The notes beneath the pieces were generated by a model. That model was not told the DNA's origin and searched no databases. It saw only the letters and a program-made list of their open reading frames with translations. This document shows positions 16,730 to 26,337 of a stretch of 64,000 nucleotides of DNA, piece after piece (positions within the stretch are counted from its first letter, which is position 1; each line of letters opens with the position of its first letter). This DNA is from Haliscomenobacter sp040401995. GTDB lineage: Bacteria; Bacteroidota; Bacteroidia; Chitinophagales; Saprospiraceae. The stretch lies in NCBI GenBank assembly GCA_040401995.1, contig JBBANM010000029.1:6127-70126 (forward strand), in the 5' to 3' direction. The position numbers were made by a program, and so were the translations under genes.

Positions 16730-17833
16730 TTAAAACACGATCACGCCCTTGGCATTCTTTCCAGCGTGCATGTCGGCAAAGGCTTGTGCTAATTCCTGCA
16801 AAGGATACGTTTGAGTGACCATTTCATCCAAAATGAGATCGCCTTTGGCATACAATTGCTGGAGAATAGGAAAATCGATTTGCGGACGGGTTTTCCCATA
16901 CAAAGGGTTGATGTAGACCTTATCCCACTCAAATAGGTTCATATCAATGGTAATTTCTTGCTCAATGCCGCTGACTTGTACCGCCATCCCGGCATTGCGC
17001 ACCATGGCCAAGGGGGCAGCGCCCAGGGCAGGCACGGCGGTGCATTCAAATGCATAATCGGCGCCCCGACCATCAGTCAGCGTTTTCACCACTTGCGCGG
17101 CTTGCAACAAACCGGTATCGTCGCGCTCGGCCAGGATGGTATGCGTTGCGCCATAGGTTTTGGCCATTTCCAAACGCAGCGGATTGAGGTCGATAGCGAT
17201 GATTTTTCCTGCTCCGGTAATGCGCGCGCCTTGAATTACATTGAGCCCTACGCCGCCGGTTCCAAGTACAACAACCGAAGTTCCCGGTTTTACTTTGGCG
17301 GCGTTGATCACTGAACCGTAACCCGTCATCACGCCACAGCCTACAATCGCTGCCGATGGGTAGGGCATCGCTACCGTTATTTTCACACAGGCGGCTTCGC
17401 GTACCAGGGTGTATTCCGACATGGTCCCCAGACTAAAAGAGCGGGCTAACGGGGCGCCGTTCCAAGTGGTAGATTCCACCGTGGCATGCCCGCCGCTGAT
17501 GCTGTTGCCAGCGGTTACGGCAGAGTTTTTTTCGCAGAGGTGTTGATTGCCTTCTTGGCATTGAAAACAGGTGTAACAGGGAATAGCCCAATTGAGCATC
17601 ACCGAATCGCCTACTTCAACCGAAGTGACTTGCGGGCCTACCGCAATGACGATCCCAGCGCCTTCGTGCCCCATGATCAAGGTTTTACCCCAGGATTGAG
17701 AGTCCCAATCGGTGTGACAAATGCCCGCTGCTTTGATTTGTACCAAAACTTCGTCTTTTTGCGGCGCTTGAACGTCGATGGTTTCTATGGAAAACCGACC
17801 TTGGCCGTCGGTGATGGCTGCCAGACCTTTCAT
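16730..17833 (-). CDS. Zinc-dependent alcohol dehydrogenase (class III-like)
   Basis: This 367-residue medium-chain dehydrogenase interconverts an alcohol and an aldehyde using NAD. The catalytic zinc site is seen in AGICHTDWDS and GHEGAGIV. The structural zinc site has four cysteines in PCYTCFQCQEGNQHLC, and the nucleotide-binding loop is VLGTGGVGLNVIQGA. It resembles the glutathione-dependent formaldehyde / class III branch, but the exact substrate is not clear. A leftward TAGCTTTG box (17870 to 17863) gives a consensus -7 element 30 bp before the start. The esterase follows directly, a pairing reminiscent of formaldehyde oxidation plus S-formylglutathione hydrolysis. Confidence 0.85.
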   Translation of the reverse strand: MKGLAAITDGQGRFSIETIDVQAPQKDEVLVQIKAAGICHTDWDSQSWGKTLIMGHEGAGIVIAVGPQVTSVEVGDSVMLNWAIPCYTCFQCQEGNQHLCEKNSAVTAGNSISGGHATVESTTWNGAPLARSFSLGTMSEYTLVREAACVKITVAMPYPSAAIVGCGVMTGYGSVINAAKVKPGTSVVVLGTGGVGLNVIQGARITGAGKIIAIDLNPLRLEMAKTYGATHTILAERDDTGLLQAAQVVKTLTDGRGADYAFECTAVPALGAAPLAMVRNAGMAVQVSGIEQEITIDMNLFEWDKVYINPLYGKTRPQIDFPILQQLYAKGDLILDEMVTQTYPLQELAQAFADMHAGKNAKGVIVF

Positions 17834-17936
17834 GGTGATGATTTTTTTAATCGTTGTACTCCCAAAGCTAGTTTTTTGTTACGATAAATGCTTTAACTAT
17901 ACAACATCCCTGGCGCAATTCAATAGACAGTGCAAA

Positions 17937-19154
17937 TCAAGGCACAGGCTTTTCGGGAGCTGGCTCACTAGCATGAAAATCGGTGCGCACTATGCCCGCA
18001 TAGTTGTCTAGCAAAGTGAGTACGCGTTCGTAAGAAGGCGACTGCACAATGATCCCCAGATGGTGGGCTTTGTTGGGCATATGCCAAACAACTTCTGGAT
18101 CATTAAACACCTCGTGATCAGGCCATTGCTGACGAGTCAGAGAGATGAGGATGCCGGAATAATCATTGCGGATGGGCGGTAGGTTGTACGGCATGCCCAT
18201 CGCAGTGGCAGCTTCCAAACGTGCCCATTCGTACCAAATGTTTAGACCAGAGGAGGCGTATAACATGTCGGCAATGTTGGCGCCGCCAACGCGAGCCGAA
18301 GTTTCCAGGAAATAAAACGCTCCATCGGCGTGGCACCGGATGAATTCGCAATGCGAAGCGCCATAAGGGTATCTAAAAGTCTTTTTTACCTGGTTATTCA
18401 ATTGGATCAGCGTCTGATCGACGTCAGAACCAAAGGGTTCAATGACGCTGCGAAAAATGCCGCCATGGTGCGTCACCTCAAAAGGGGTTGCCAAATAGCG
18501 GGAGGTTCTGGCAAAAACAACATCCCCGCCATAAGTCAGTGAATCGATATGGTATACTTCGCCTGGTTTGAACTCTTCCAGTAGAAAATCATGCCGGCGC
18601 ACGCCTAAGTAATCCAAATGTGCCCACAATTCTTCACGGTCATGTACTTTTTTCATCCCGGTAGAGGCAGCCTGCCCGCGCGGTTTGACAATCCAGGGTC
18701 CCTGGCTGTTTTCCAAAAAACGGTTGATCGCCTCGTCATTAAACAAAGGGGTAAACTTGGGCACCCGAATGCCGCCATGTAGCGCTTCGAAACGCATGGA
18801 AAGTTTGTCTCTAAAATGGCGAGCAACGGTTTGACCCATACCCGGTATATGGAAATATTCACGCAGGGCGGCGGCCTTTTCTACGTCAAAGTCCTCCAAG
18901 GCCACTATTCGATCAATTTTTTTGGAGCGCATCAGCCAAGCCAGACCTTCAATCACATCGGGCATGTTCCAGTTGCCATCATCGTCTTGCTGCATGTAAA
19001 AAACTTCATCAATGGCGTCAAACGCCCATTCTTTATGCTCCAATTTTTTTGAAGTGACCAGATACACATTGCAACCACAGTCTTTGAGACCCCGGAGGAA
19101 ATCGTTGCCTTTAAAATAGGAAGCCAAACAGAGGAAATTAGGTGCAGGAGCCAT
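17937..19154 (-). CDS. ATP-grasp domain protein (carboxylate-amine ligase type)
   Basis: A 405-residue cytosolic protein with the ATP-grasp order: a pre-ATP-grasp Rossmann-like domain (LCLASYFKGNDFLRGLKDCG), the ATP-binding lysines and loop (GPWIVKPRGQAASTGMKKV), and the metal-binding HCEFIRCH...FYFLETSARVGGANIADM. Such ligases join a carboxylate to an amine or thiol through an acyl-phosphate. No partner gene nearby reveals the substrate, which could be a small peptide or an amino-acid conjugate. It lies about 100 bp upstream of the dehydrogenase on the same strand and is probably transcribed separately. Confidence 0.8.
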   Translation of the reverse strand: MAPAPNFLCLASYFKGNDFLRGLKDCGCNVYLVTSKKLEHKEWAFDAIDEVFYMQQDDDGNWNMPDVIEGLAWLMRSKKIDRIVALEDFDVEKAAALREYFHIPGMGQTVARHFRDKLSMRFEALHGGIRVPKFTPLFNDEAINRFLENSQGPWIVKPRGQAASTGMKKVHDREELWAHLDYLGVRRHDFLLEEFKPGEVYHIDSLTYGGDVVFARTSRYLATPFEVTHHGGIFRSVIEPFGSDVDQTLIQLNNQVKKTFRYPYGASHCEFIRCHADGAFYFLETSARVGGANIADMLYASSGLNIWYEWARLEAATAMGMPYNLPPIRNDYSGILISLTRQQWPDHEVFNDPEVVWHMPNKAHHLGIIVQSPSYERVLTLLDNYAGIVRTDFHASEPAPEKPVP

Positions 19155-19538
19155 TCAAGATAGGGACTTATGTGTTTGATAATTTTTCTGGTCTTCCCAA
19201 AAAAAGATAACTCAAAGGATCAATCGTTGACCAGGAGAATTGGGGTGCAAAACCGTCCTTTTGATGGTTGTTTTGCTTGCTCACGTCCATTGACAAGATG
19301 TTAAACGGCGTATGGTGTAGCCCGATTACCGAAGAACACAAACACGGGATGAGCAGGAGGTTTTTCATAGGACAAATATGTCTAAATTGTTCGAAATTCA
19401 ATCGTAAAAGCGGGGAATTAATTTCATTCCATTTTTGCCGCATTATAAGTTCAATAATGGATTTTGTTGTCCCCCAAAAAGGAGATTCTGTTGGTAAACT
19501 GTAGGTGGTTTTTTATTTTCACAAAAAAACCATCTACC
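19155..19538. other. Intergenic region between divergent genes
   Basis: The 384 bp between the ATP-grasp gene and the YdeI-like gene carry no convincing gene. A leftward 66-codon frame from an ATG at 19368 (MKNLLLIPCLCSSVIGLHH) looks faintly like a signal peptide but lacks support. I see no repeat or RNA gene. Confidence 0.5.
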
Positions 19539-20138
19539 ATGGCCAAACGGATCAATTTGGAAGCGTATGAACACTTTTATCCACCCGACCGCGCAGTCTG
19601 GCGACAATGGTTGATGGACAATCATGCGGATTCACCAGGTGTATGGCTCATTTTTTTCAAAAAAGACAGTGGGAAATCGCGCGTTAGTTATGACGAAGCG
19701 GTGGAAGAAGCCCTTTGTTTTGGTTGGATCGATAGCCTTCCTAATAAAATTGACGAGCAAAGTTACAAACAGCTTTATTCGCCGAGGAAACTCAAAAGCA
19801 ATTGGTCAAAGCCCAATAAGGAACGAGTGGAGAAACTCACTGCCGCCAGTTTGATACAACCTGCCGGACTGGCAAAAATAGAATGGGCCAAGCAAAATGG
19901 CACCTGGGATGCACTCAATGAGGTAGAACAACTCCTTGTTCCTGCAGATATGCAAAAAGCATTGGATGGTAACCCTTCGGCGCAAGGCCATTGGGAAAAT
20001 TTTTCCCGCTCAGTGCGGAGAGGTATTTTGGAGTGGATTTTGAATGCCAAACGGGAGGAAACCCGGGCAAAAAGAATAGAAGAAATCGTACAATTGGCGG
20101 CACAAAACATCAAAGCCAATCAGTACGATAGAAAATAA
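19539..20138 (+). CDS. YdeI/OmpD-associated family protein
   Basis: A 199-residue cytosolic protein of the YdeI family. The conserved segments are visible: GVWLIFFKKDSGKSRVSYDEAVEEALCFGWIDS near the start, YSPRKLKSNWSKPNKERVEKL in the middle, and a YdeI-type C-terminal helix pair (AKREETRAKRIEEIVQLAAQN). The family is widespread; a link to antimicrobial peptide tolerance was reported for one Salmonella member, but the biochemical function is unknown. The ATG at 19539 (MAKRINLEAYEHFYPPD) is preferred over the upstream in-frame start at 19464, which only adds a poorly conserved leader. A hairpin terminator follows the stop. Confidence 0.85.
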   Translation: MAKRINLEAYEHFYPPDRAVWRQWLMDNHADSPGVWLIFFKKDSGKSRVSYDEAVEEALCFGWIDSLPNKIDEQSYKQLYSPRKLKSNWSKPNKERVEKLTAASLIQPAGLAKIEWAKQNGTWDALNEVEQLLVPADMQKALDGNPSAQGHWENFSRSVRRGILEWILNAKREETRAKRIEEIVQLAAQNIKANQYDRK

Positions 20139-20145
20139 TGGTTTT

Positions 20146-20196
20146 AAGATTTCCGATTGAAAGGCTTTATGAAACGGCTTTTCGATCGGAAATCTT
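20146..20196 (+). terminator. Terminator-like hairpin after the YdeI gene
   Basis: AAGATTTCCGATTGAAA (20146-20162) pairs with TTTCGATCGGAAATCTT (20180-20196) with one mismatch; the loop contains a weaker inner pairing (AGGCTTT/AACGGCTT). Confidence 0.7.
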
Positions 20197-20780
20197 CTGG
20201 TAGCATTAACCCGCGATCTGTCCGCTGGGTTGAAAAGTAGAAGTAAGGAGCACTTTCTTCTTTGATAAGCGTTTGGTTAGAATTTTGGTTAAGCAATACA
20301 ACACAAAATAAGTAAGGGTCAGTAAAGTTGTGTAAACCATCGGTCTAAAGGTTGTAGATAGTTGTTTTAAAAAAATTCATGGTTCTCCATTTTCAGCTAG
20401 GCACTTGTGCTTTCGGTTTTTTTGAACGCATTCTAATTACTCGCTCTTATGATAGATGCCCTGATGGAAGCATTTCGCTGCCTGAAATTGACGGTAATTT
20501 TCAAAGTTTGTTGCCTCTTGATCAAAAAAAACATAAAGGTAACATTGGCCTAACATCCATTTAACAGCTTTCTTATTTATCTGTCTGAACATCAAGCTTT
20601 TTCACATCGCGTCTCATTTTTATCATTTATAATTTTTTTTCGCCAAAAACTGAATATTTCTTGGGCAAGCGGCTGCAAATTCCAAGGTAGAAGGTTAATT
20701 TTCTTTGGAGCTTGAGAGATTTTATTATTTTAGCCCAAACGACAGGCGACCTATAGATTTCATTCACTAAAGTAACAGCG
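20197..20780 (+). promoter_or_regulatory. Long intergenic region with promoter of the SprB-repeat gene
   Basis: No gene is supported in these 584 bp; a 61-codon frame at 20379-20564 has no family features. Near the right end TTTG (20704-20707) is 18 bp ahead of TATTTTAG (20726-20733), one base from the Bacteroidota -7 consensus and identical to the -7 box of the GH3 gene. The leader to the start codon is about 45 bases. Confidence 0.5.
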
Positions 20781-23700
20781 ATGAGAAAAATCTACCCTAT
20801 GCTGCGGATGCCTGCCCGCTTGACTCTTCTTTTATTGGCGTTTTTTGGGTTTACCTTGCTTCATGCCCAAAATGTACCGCTCAATTCCTACGAAAACATC
20901 GGTTTTGAAAGAGGCGATTTTTATGGATGGCGCGGCGAATACGGCACCACCCGCGACAATATCTTTGGTAAACTAATCGAAGACAATGTAAAGCAGGGCA
21001 TTCTGCAAGGGCGCCAAACCATTGTGCAACGCCGCAGTTACAACCGCTACGATCCATTCATCTATCCCGATACCTTCCCAATGGTCAATACGGGCAATTT
21101 TTCAGTTCGCTTAGGTAATTCCAGTGTAGGCGCTGAGTTTGAGCGTTTGATGACCACGTTTCGGGTTACTGCTGAAAATACTTTGTTCGTATACCGGTTT
21201 GCGGTAGTGCTCCAAGACCCCAACCACAAACCCGTTCAACAACCAAAATTTGATGTGCGGGTGCTGGATGGCAAAAACAAAACCGTCTCCTGTGGCTATT
21301 ACCGGGTGGCCTCGGCCAGCAACATTCCAGGGTTTAAAAACCAACGGGATCTGCGCTACCGCCCCTGGACTACCGCCGCTATTGACCTGCGGGATCACAT
21401 TGGCGAGCTCATCACCATCCAGTTCACTACTTATGATTGTACCGAAGGGCAACATTTTGGCTATGCCTACATCGATGCCGAATGTATGAGTTCGCGGATT
21501 TTTCCTTCTTATTTTTGTCCGGGCTTGGATACCACCCTTACCCTCAACGCGCCCGAGGGCTTTGAAAGCTACCGTTGGAGCAATGGCCAGCGCACCCGCA
21601 GTATCACCGTTAAAAAACCAGCACCAGGAACGAAGTATACCGTGTACATGAAACCCTTTTCCAGTTTGTCCGATAATTGCGAATACCCACTGGAGTTCAT
21701 CATGCCTGAGCGTTTTGACCGCCCTTTATTGGCCGAGGATACCGTAAAATTTTGCGGAAGTAGCAATATCTCTGTCAAATCATTGGATCAAAATTTTGAC
21801 GCTTTTGAGTGGACTTACGGCAAAAACGGACCGGTTGTTTCTTCAGCTTCAGAGGTGCAAATCAATAAACCAGGTCGCTATTTTTTGCGGGCCAAAGACC
21901 GTTCTTGTACGTTTGTCGACTCCCTAGATGCTAAGCAATTTCCTGAACCCGTTTTGAATTATGCAACTGAATCGCCCATTTGCGCCAATCAAAACACCGG
22001 AAAGATTAACCTAAAAAGCCCGCCATCGACTGATTTGCAATTTCTCTGGAGTACCGGGGATACAAGCGCATCCATTGTGAATCTCCCAACTGGGTTGTAC
22101 ACCGTTACCATTACCGACCGAAAAAAAGGCTGCTCCATTGGAAAGACGTTTGATTTCCCTGACTTACCGACCTATACCGCCAATGCCCAACTGCTGCGCG
22201 CACCCAATTGCGACAGCACCAATAGCTCGGGCAGCGCAGAAGTAAAGATCCTGGGCGGACAAGCCCCCTACCGCGTGCGCTGGAGCAATGGCGATACCAG
22301 TAGACTAGTCAAAATCAACGCTGCCGGATGGTATAGCGTAAAAATAACCGATGCCAAAGGCTGTATTCAACAAGACAGCATCCAGGCCCGAAAACTGCAA
22401 ATCGAAACCATCACTGTGGATCCCAAATGTGCGGGCGATAAAAACGGATCCATCAATGTGGTGGTACAAGGCGGTGTTCGCAATTACCGCTACCGCTTGG
22501 GCAATGGGGCTTTGGGGAGCGATTCGCTGTTTCAACAATTGGCCCCAGGCACGTACCCCATCACCATCCAAGATCAAAATGGTTGTGTGCAAAAAACGGC
22601 AGTTACCCTCCTTGCTCCTCCATCGATTCCAGCCAGTTTCAAAATTGCCCAACCCCGTTGTGCAGCAGATAAAAATGGCAGCATTGAATTGTCGACGCCA
22701 CGGATACCTGGTTTATCGTTTCGTTGGAGTACTGGCGATACCACAACCGCATTGAGAAATTTGGCAGCTGGCGGAACCTTCCGCGTTTCCGTTACTGACC
22801 AAATTCGGGGTTGTACGTTGGAGCAATCCTTCAACTTTCCAAGTCTTTCGGCCTTAGCGGCATCGGCCAAACTGCTGCGTTCCCCTGGTTGTGACAGCAC
22901 TGGCACGGCCAAAGGAAGCGCTGAGGTAAAAGTTTTAGGCGGCAACGGCCCCTATCGCATCCAGTGGAGCAATGGCGATACTGCCCGAACCATGTCCATC
23001 GCCAATGCGGGTTTTTATCGCGTTACCATTACCGATGCCAATGGGTGTCGGCAATTGGATAGTTTGCTGGCGCGAAAAATGGCGGTGGAAACTTTAGTGG
23101 TCCCCAATGATTGTGCCGGTGACAAAAAAGGAAGCATTCGCGTGCAAGTGCGGGGCGGACTTCCAGATTATCGCATCAAATTCGGGAGCAAAGAGTATAG
23201 CCGCGATTCCATTTTTCAACAATTGAGCGGAGGGAAATATCAAATCAGCGTATTGGATCCTTCGGGTTGTAAATTCAGCAAAACCATCAATTTGCCTGAT
23301 CCGCCGCCCTTGGTGATTGCTTTGCCCAAAGATACCGTGGTGAAATTGGGCGCTACCTTGGTGTTGCGCGCCCAAGCCAGCGAGCGCCTCAAAAGCTTTT
23401 TGTGGAAAAGCGACGACAAAGCAGCTTGCACCACCTGCCCCGAGCTCACCCTTACCCGTTTGCTGAACAGTCAGACGGTAACGCTCAATGTGGTGAGTCC
23501 CAAAAACTGTACGGCAAGTGCGGCATTGCGCATTACGGTTCAAAAAGATTACCACGTTTACATACCCAATGCGTTCAGTCCCAACGGCGATAACCACAAC
23601 GACTTTTTTGAGTTGTTTCTAGGAGCAAGTGCGGAAAGGGTGCGCTTGTTACAAGTATTTACCCGTTGGGGTGAAATGGTGTTTTCGTTTGATGCTGATG

Positions 23701-23840
23701 CCGGCGCTGGCGAACCACGTTGGGACGGCGTATTCCGCGGTGCAATGTTGGACAACGAGGTGCTGGTCTACAAGGCTGAGGTGGATTTTATTGACGGAGA
23801 AAGAAAACAATTTGCGGGGAGTTTGGTGATTGTGAAGTAA
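20781..23840 (+). CDS. Secreted SprB-repeat protein with type B sorting domain for type IX secretion
   Basis: A 1019-residue surface or extracellular protein. It has a signal peptide (LTLLLLAFFGFTLLHAQ) and an N-terminal jelly-roll-like domain to about residue 230. Several SprB-type repeats follow, each with YRVRWSNGDT...YSVKITDAKGC. Two long units (starting near residues 475 and 700) are near duplicates. From about residue 924 the C-terminus reads VYIPNAFSPNGDNHNDFFEL, then RWGEMVF and the closing FAGSLVIVK, the gliding-motility-associated CHU_C domain that directs export by the type IX system. Likely roles are adhesion or gliding. Confidence 0.88.
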   Translation: MRKIYPMLRMPARLTLLLLAFFGFTLLHAQNVPLNSYENIGFERGDFYGWRGEYGTTRDNIFGKLIEDNVKQGILQGRQTIVQRRSYNRYDPFIYPDTFPMVNTGNFSVRLGNSSVGAEFERLMTTFRVTAENTLFVYRFAVVLQDPNHKPVQQPKFDVRVLDGKNKTVSCGYYRVASASNIPGFKNQRDLRYRPWTTAAIDLRDHIGELITIQFTTYDCTEGQHFGYAYIDAECMSSRIFPSYFCPGLDTTLTLNAPEGFESYRWSNGQRTRSITVKKPAPGTKYTVYMKPFSSLSDNCEYPLEFIMPERFDRPLLAEDTVKFCGSSNISVKSLDQNFDAFEWTYGKNGPVVSSASEVQINKPGRYFLRAKDRSCTFVDSLDAKQFPEPVLNYATESPICANQNTGKINLKSPPSTDLQFLWSTGDTSASIVNLPTGLYTVTITDRKKGCSIGKTFDFPDLPTYTANAQLLRAPNCDSTNSSGSAEVKILGGQAPYRVRWSNGDTSRLVKINAAGWYSVKITDAKGCIQQDSIQARKLQIETITVDPKCAGDKNGSINVVVQGGVRNYRYRLGNGALGSDSLFQQLAPGTYPITIQDQNGCVQKTAVTLLAPPSIPASFKIAQPRCAADKNGSIELSTPRIPGLSFRWSTGDTTTALRNLAAGGTFRVSVTDQIRGCTLEQSFNFPSLSALAASAKLLRSPGCDSTGTAKGSAEVKVLGGNGPYRIQWSNGDTARTMSIANAGFYRVTITDANGCRQLDSLLARKMAVETLVVPNDCAGDKKGSIRVQVRGGLPDYRIKFGSKEYSRDSIFQQLSGGKYQISVLDPSGCKFSKTINLPDPPPLVIALPKDTVVKLGATLVLRAQASERLKSFLWKSDDKAACTTCPELTLTRLLNSQTVTLNVVSPKNCTASAALRITVQKDYHVYIPNAFSPNGDNHNDFFELFLGASAERVRLLQVFTRWGEMVFSFDADAGAGEPRWDGVFRGAMLDNEVLVYKAEVDFIDGERKQFAGSLVIVK

Positions 23841-23856
23841 AAAGGAAGTTCAGGAG

Positions 23857-23900
23857 AAGAACCTTGGGTGTTGATGAGTAATGCTCATGGTTCTTTTTTG
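23857..23900 (+). terminator. Terminator of the SprB-repeat gene
   Basis: AAGAACC (23857-23863) pairs with GGTTCTT (23889-23895), with an inner ATGAG/CTCAT pairing and a run of six T. The T-run also forms part of the -33 box of the next promoter, so the two genes are tightly packed but separately transcribed. Confidence 0.75.
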
Positions 23901-23926
23901 TACGTATGAATGCTTTCTTAACTTTG
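23897..23926 (+). promoter_or_regulatory. Promoter of the TonB-dependent receptor
   Basis: TTTG (23897-23900), 18 bp, then TAACTTTG (23919-23926): a full match to the Bacteroidota promoter consensus. The leader to the start codon is about 80 bases. Confidence 0.75.
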
Positions 23927-24010
23927 CAGTCGAAAAATGTAACCCACGTAACATTTTTTCGTAATACTTGACAAACACAGCTTAACCTAATTAGTTTATT
24001 GAGTTTTCCC

Positions 24011-26215
24011 ATGAATACGATCCTAAAGACAAAAGCTACTCTTCTCTTTTTTCTGTTTGCTACGCTTATGCTGCAAGCACAAAATACCCCATCTGACTCC
24101 ATTCGTTCCCTGCAGCTCAAACAAGTGACCGTTAAAGGTTATCGCAATCAACAACGCTTGCTGGCCCAACTGCCGGATGTGCAGGGAACATACCTCAACG
24201 CAGGTAAGAAAAACGAAGTGATCAATGTACAAGAATTGCCAGCCAACCTGACCGAAAAAACGGCGCGACAAATCTTCGCCAAAATACCCGGCGCATTTGT
24301 GTACGACATGGATGGCTCGGGCAACCAGATCAACATAGCTACGCGCGGATTAGACCCACACCGCAGTTGGGAATACAACATTCGCCAAAACGGCGTAGTC
24401 GTCAATTCGGATCTTTATGGTTATCCAGCCAGCCATTACAGCATGCCCATGGAATCCATTGAGCGCATTGAAATGGTGCGGGGTTCCGCTGCTTTACAAT
24501 ACGGCGCTACCTTTGGCGGTATGATCAACTACGTCACCAAACAAGCCGACACTACCCGTCGTTTTTCATTTGAAAGCATCAATGCGGGCGGTTCATTTGG
24601 TTTGGCCAGTACCTACAATGCCATTGGCGGAAAAATAGGCAAATTGCAATATTACGCCTATGCCCAGTACCGGCAATCCGATGGCTACCGCAACAATGGT
24701 AGATCGCAAGCCAATGCCCAGTTTGCCCGTTTGCAATACGATTTTTCAAAAAAATTCATGGCACGGGTCGAGTTTGGACGCAGCAATTACCGCTACCGTT
24801 TGCCCGGCCCTTTGACTGATAGCATGTTCTATGCCGATCCACGACAAGCTACGCGGAGCCGCAATTATTATTCCCCCGATATATACGTACCTTCGATTAC
24901 CTTGGAATGGAAAATCAATAAGCAAACCACGCTAAATCTCGTCACCTCGGCCGTATTGGGTACACGCAGCAGTGTGTTGTTTGACAATTTTGCCAATGTA
25001 CCTGATAAAGTCATCGATCCCGTCAACAACTTATACAAATCCCGTTTTGTCGACATCGATCAATACCATAGTTACACTTCCGAATTGCGTTTGTTGCACC
25101 ATTATCAATTGGGGAGACGAATAAAAAGTGTGTTCACTGGAGGGATGCGGTACATCAACAATGACTTGAGCCGCCGACAAAGGGGGCCGGGTACAGGTGG
25201 CACTGATTTTGACCTAAGCGTAACCGGACCATTTGCCCGCGATTTGCATTATTTGACCCAAAACGTGGCTTTTTTTGCCGAAAACCTCATCTATCTGACG
25301 CCAAAATGGTCCATTTCGCCGGGAGTAAGGTTTGAGCAAGGAGTGACGCGCATGACCGGTTATTTAAGCTACCTTGACCCCGCAGAAGTACCCAATACCA
25401 TCAAGCATCATTTCCCCTTGTTTGGTATCACTTCTGAATACAAACCCAATGCCCGCACCCGCATTTATGGCGGTATTGTGCAAGCGTATCGCCCGGCGTT
25501 GTTCAAAGACATCATCCCCACTTCCATTTTGGAAAGAGCCAATAAGAATCTTAAAGATGGCCAGGGGTATAATGCCGAATTGGGCATCAGCAGTTCCGTA
25601 GGTAGCTGGTTGAAGTTCGACATTACGCTGTTCCAATTGCTGAACCAAAACCGTTTGGGCAATTCTCTGCTCACTGAAAATGGCAAAAACTACATCTATA
25701 AAACCAATATTGGCAACAGCATGCACCGCGGTGTAGAGTTTTATATGGAAGCCACGGCGATCCAGCACCCCAATGGTTATATTTCGATTTTTACCTCCAC
25801 CAGTTATTTGAATGCACGCTACCAAAACGCTTCAATAGCTGCTGGCGACAAAAACATCAACATCAGTGGTAATCGAGTGGAAAGTGCACCACAATGGATC
25901 AGTCGGAATGGCTTGCAAATGGCATACAAAAGCTTAGCGGCGGTTTTGCAGTACAGCTACGTGGCCTCTACTTTTGCTGATCCTTTGAATACCGTAAAGC
26001 CCTCGGCCAATGGCGCTGTAGGACTCGTGCCTGCATACGGCATTTGGGATTTCAATTCGAGCTATCGATTCAACCAGCGCTTTACGTTAAAACTCAGCGT
26101 CAACAATTTGACGAATTTGCAATATTTCACCAAACGGCCTTTGTTTTATCCCGGCCCGGGCATTTGGAGTTCGGATGGGAGAAGCGTGGTGGTGTCTTTT
26201 GGGGTAAAAATTTAA
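24011..26215 (+). CDS. TonB-dependent outer-membrane receptor, FecA/siderophore type
   Basis: The start is the ATG at 24011 (MNTILKTKATLLFFLF), twelve bases inside a longer TTG-initiated frame. After the signal peptide (ending LMLQAQ) comes a plug domain: VTVKGYRNQQRLLAQLPDVQGTYL, ATRGLDPHRSWEYNIRQNGV and MESIERIEMVRGSAALQYGATFGGMINYV. The 22-strand barrel follows and ends in ...SVVVSFGVKI with the usual aromatic pattern. There is no carboxypeptidase-like N-domain and no SusD partner, which points to ferric siderophore or citrate uptake rather than glycan import. It has its own promoter and terminator, with no sigma/anti-sigma pair nearby. Confidence 0.88.
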   Translation: MNTILKTKATLLFFLFATLMLQAQNTPSDSIRSLQLKQVTVKGYRNQQRLLAQLPDVQGTYLNAGKKNEVINVQELPANLTEKTARQIFAKIPGAFVYDMDGSGNQINIATRGLDPHRSWEYNIRQNGVVVNSDLYGYPASHYSMPMESIERIEMVRGSAALQYGATFGGMINYVTKQADTTRRFSFESINAGGSFGLASTYNAIGGKIGKLQYYAYAQYRQSDGYRNNGRSQANAQFARLQYDFSKKFMARVEFGRSNYRYRLPGPLTDSMFYADPRQATRSRNYYSPDIYVPSITLEWKINKQTTLNLVTSAVLGTRSSVLFDNFANVPDKVIDPVNNLYKSRFVDIDQYHSYTSELRLLHHYQLGRRIKSVFTGGMRYINNDLSRRQRGPGTGGTDFDLSVTGPFARDLHYLTQNVAFFAENLIYLTPKWSISPGVRFEQGVTRMTGYLSYLDPAEVPNTIKHHFPLFGITSEYKPNARTRIYGGIVQAYRPALFKDIIPTSILERANKNLKDGQGYNAELGISSSVGSWLKFDITLFQLLNQNRLGNSLLTENGKNYIYKTNIGNSMHRGVEFYMEATAIQHPNGYISIFTSTSYLNARYQNASIAAGDKNINISGNRVESAPQWISRNGLQMAYKSLAAVLQYSYVASTFADPLNTVKPSANGAVGLVPAYGIWDFNSSYRFNQRFTLKLSVNNLTNLQYFTKRPLFYPGPGIWSSDGRSVVVSFGVKI

Positions 26216-26282
26216 TAAACCCCCAGTTTATAAATTATTTCAATTTTCGCTGCGTTTTGCAGCTCGGCAACTTTCAAATTGT

Positions 26283-26312
26283 AAGCGTTTGCTTTTGCGG
26301 CAAACGCTTTTT
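26283..26312 (+). terminator. Terminator after the TonB receptor
   Basis: AAGCGTTTGC (26283-26292) and GCAAACGCTT (26300-26309) pair perfectly and are followed by a T-run. Confidence 0.85.
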
Positions 26313-26337
26313 TTATTGGAAAAATGGGCATAAATTT

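Noticed and set aside
19168..19443. 91-codon leftward frame with a signal-peptide-like internal segment (MKNLLLIPCLCSS)
   Set aside because: No recognisable family, no promoter box of the local type, and a composition unlike neighbouring coding DNA; too weak to list as a gene.
20379..20564. 61-codon frame in the long gap before the SprB gene
   Set aside because: No similarity that I recognise and no ribosome-binding or promoter support.
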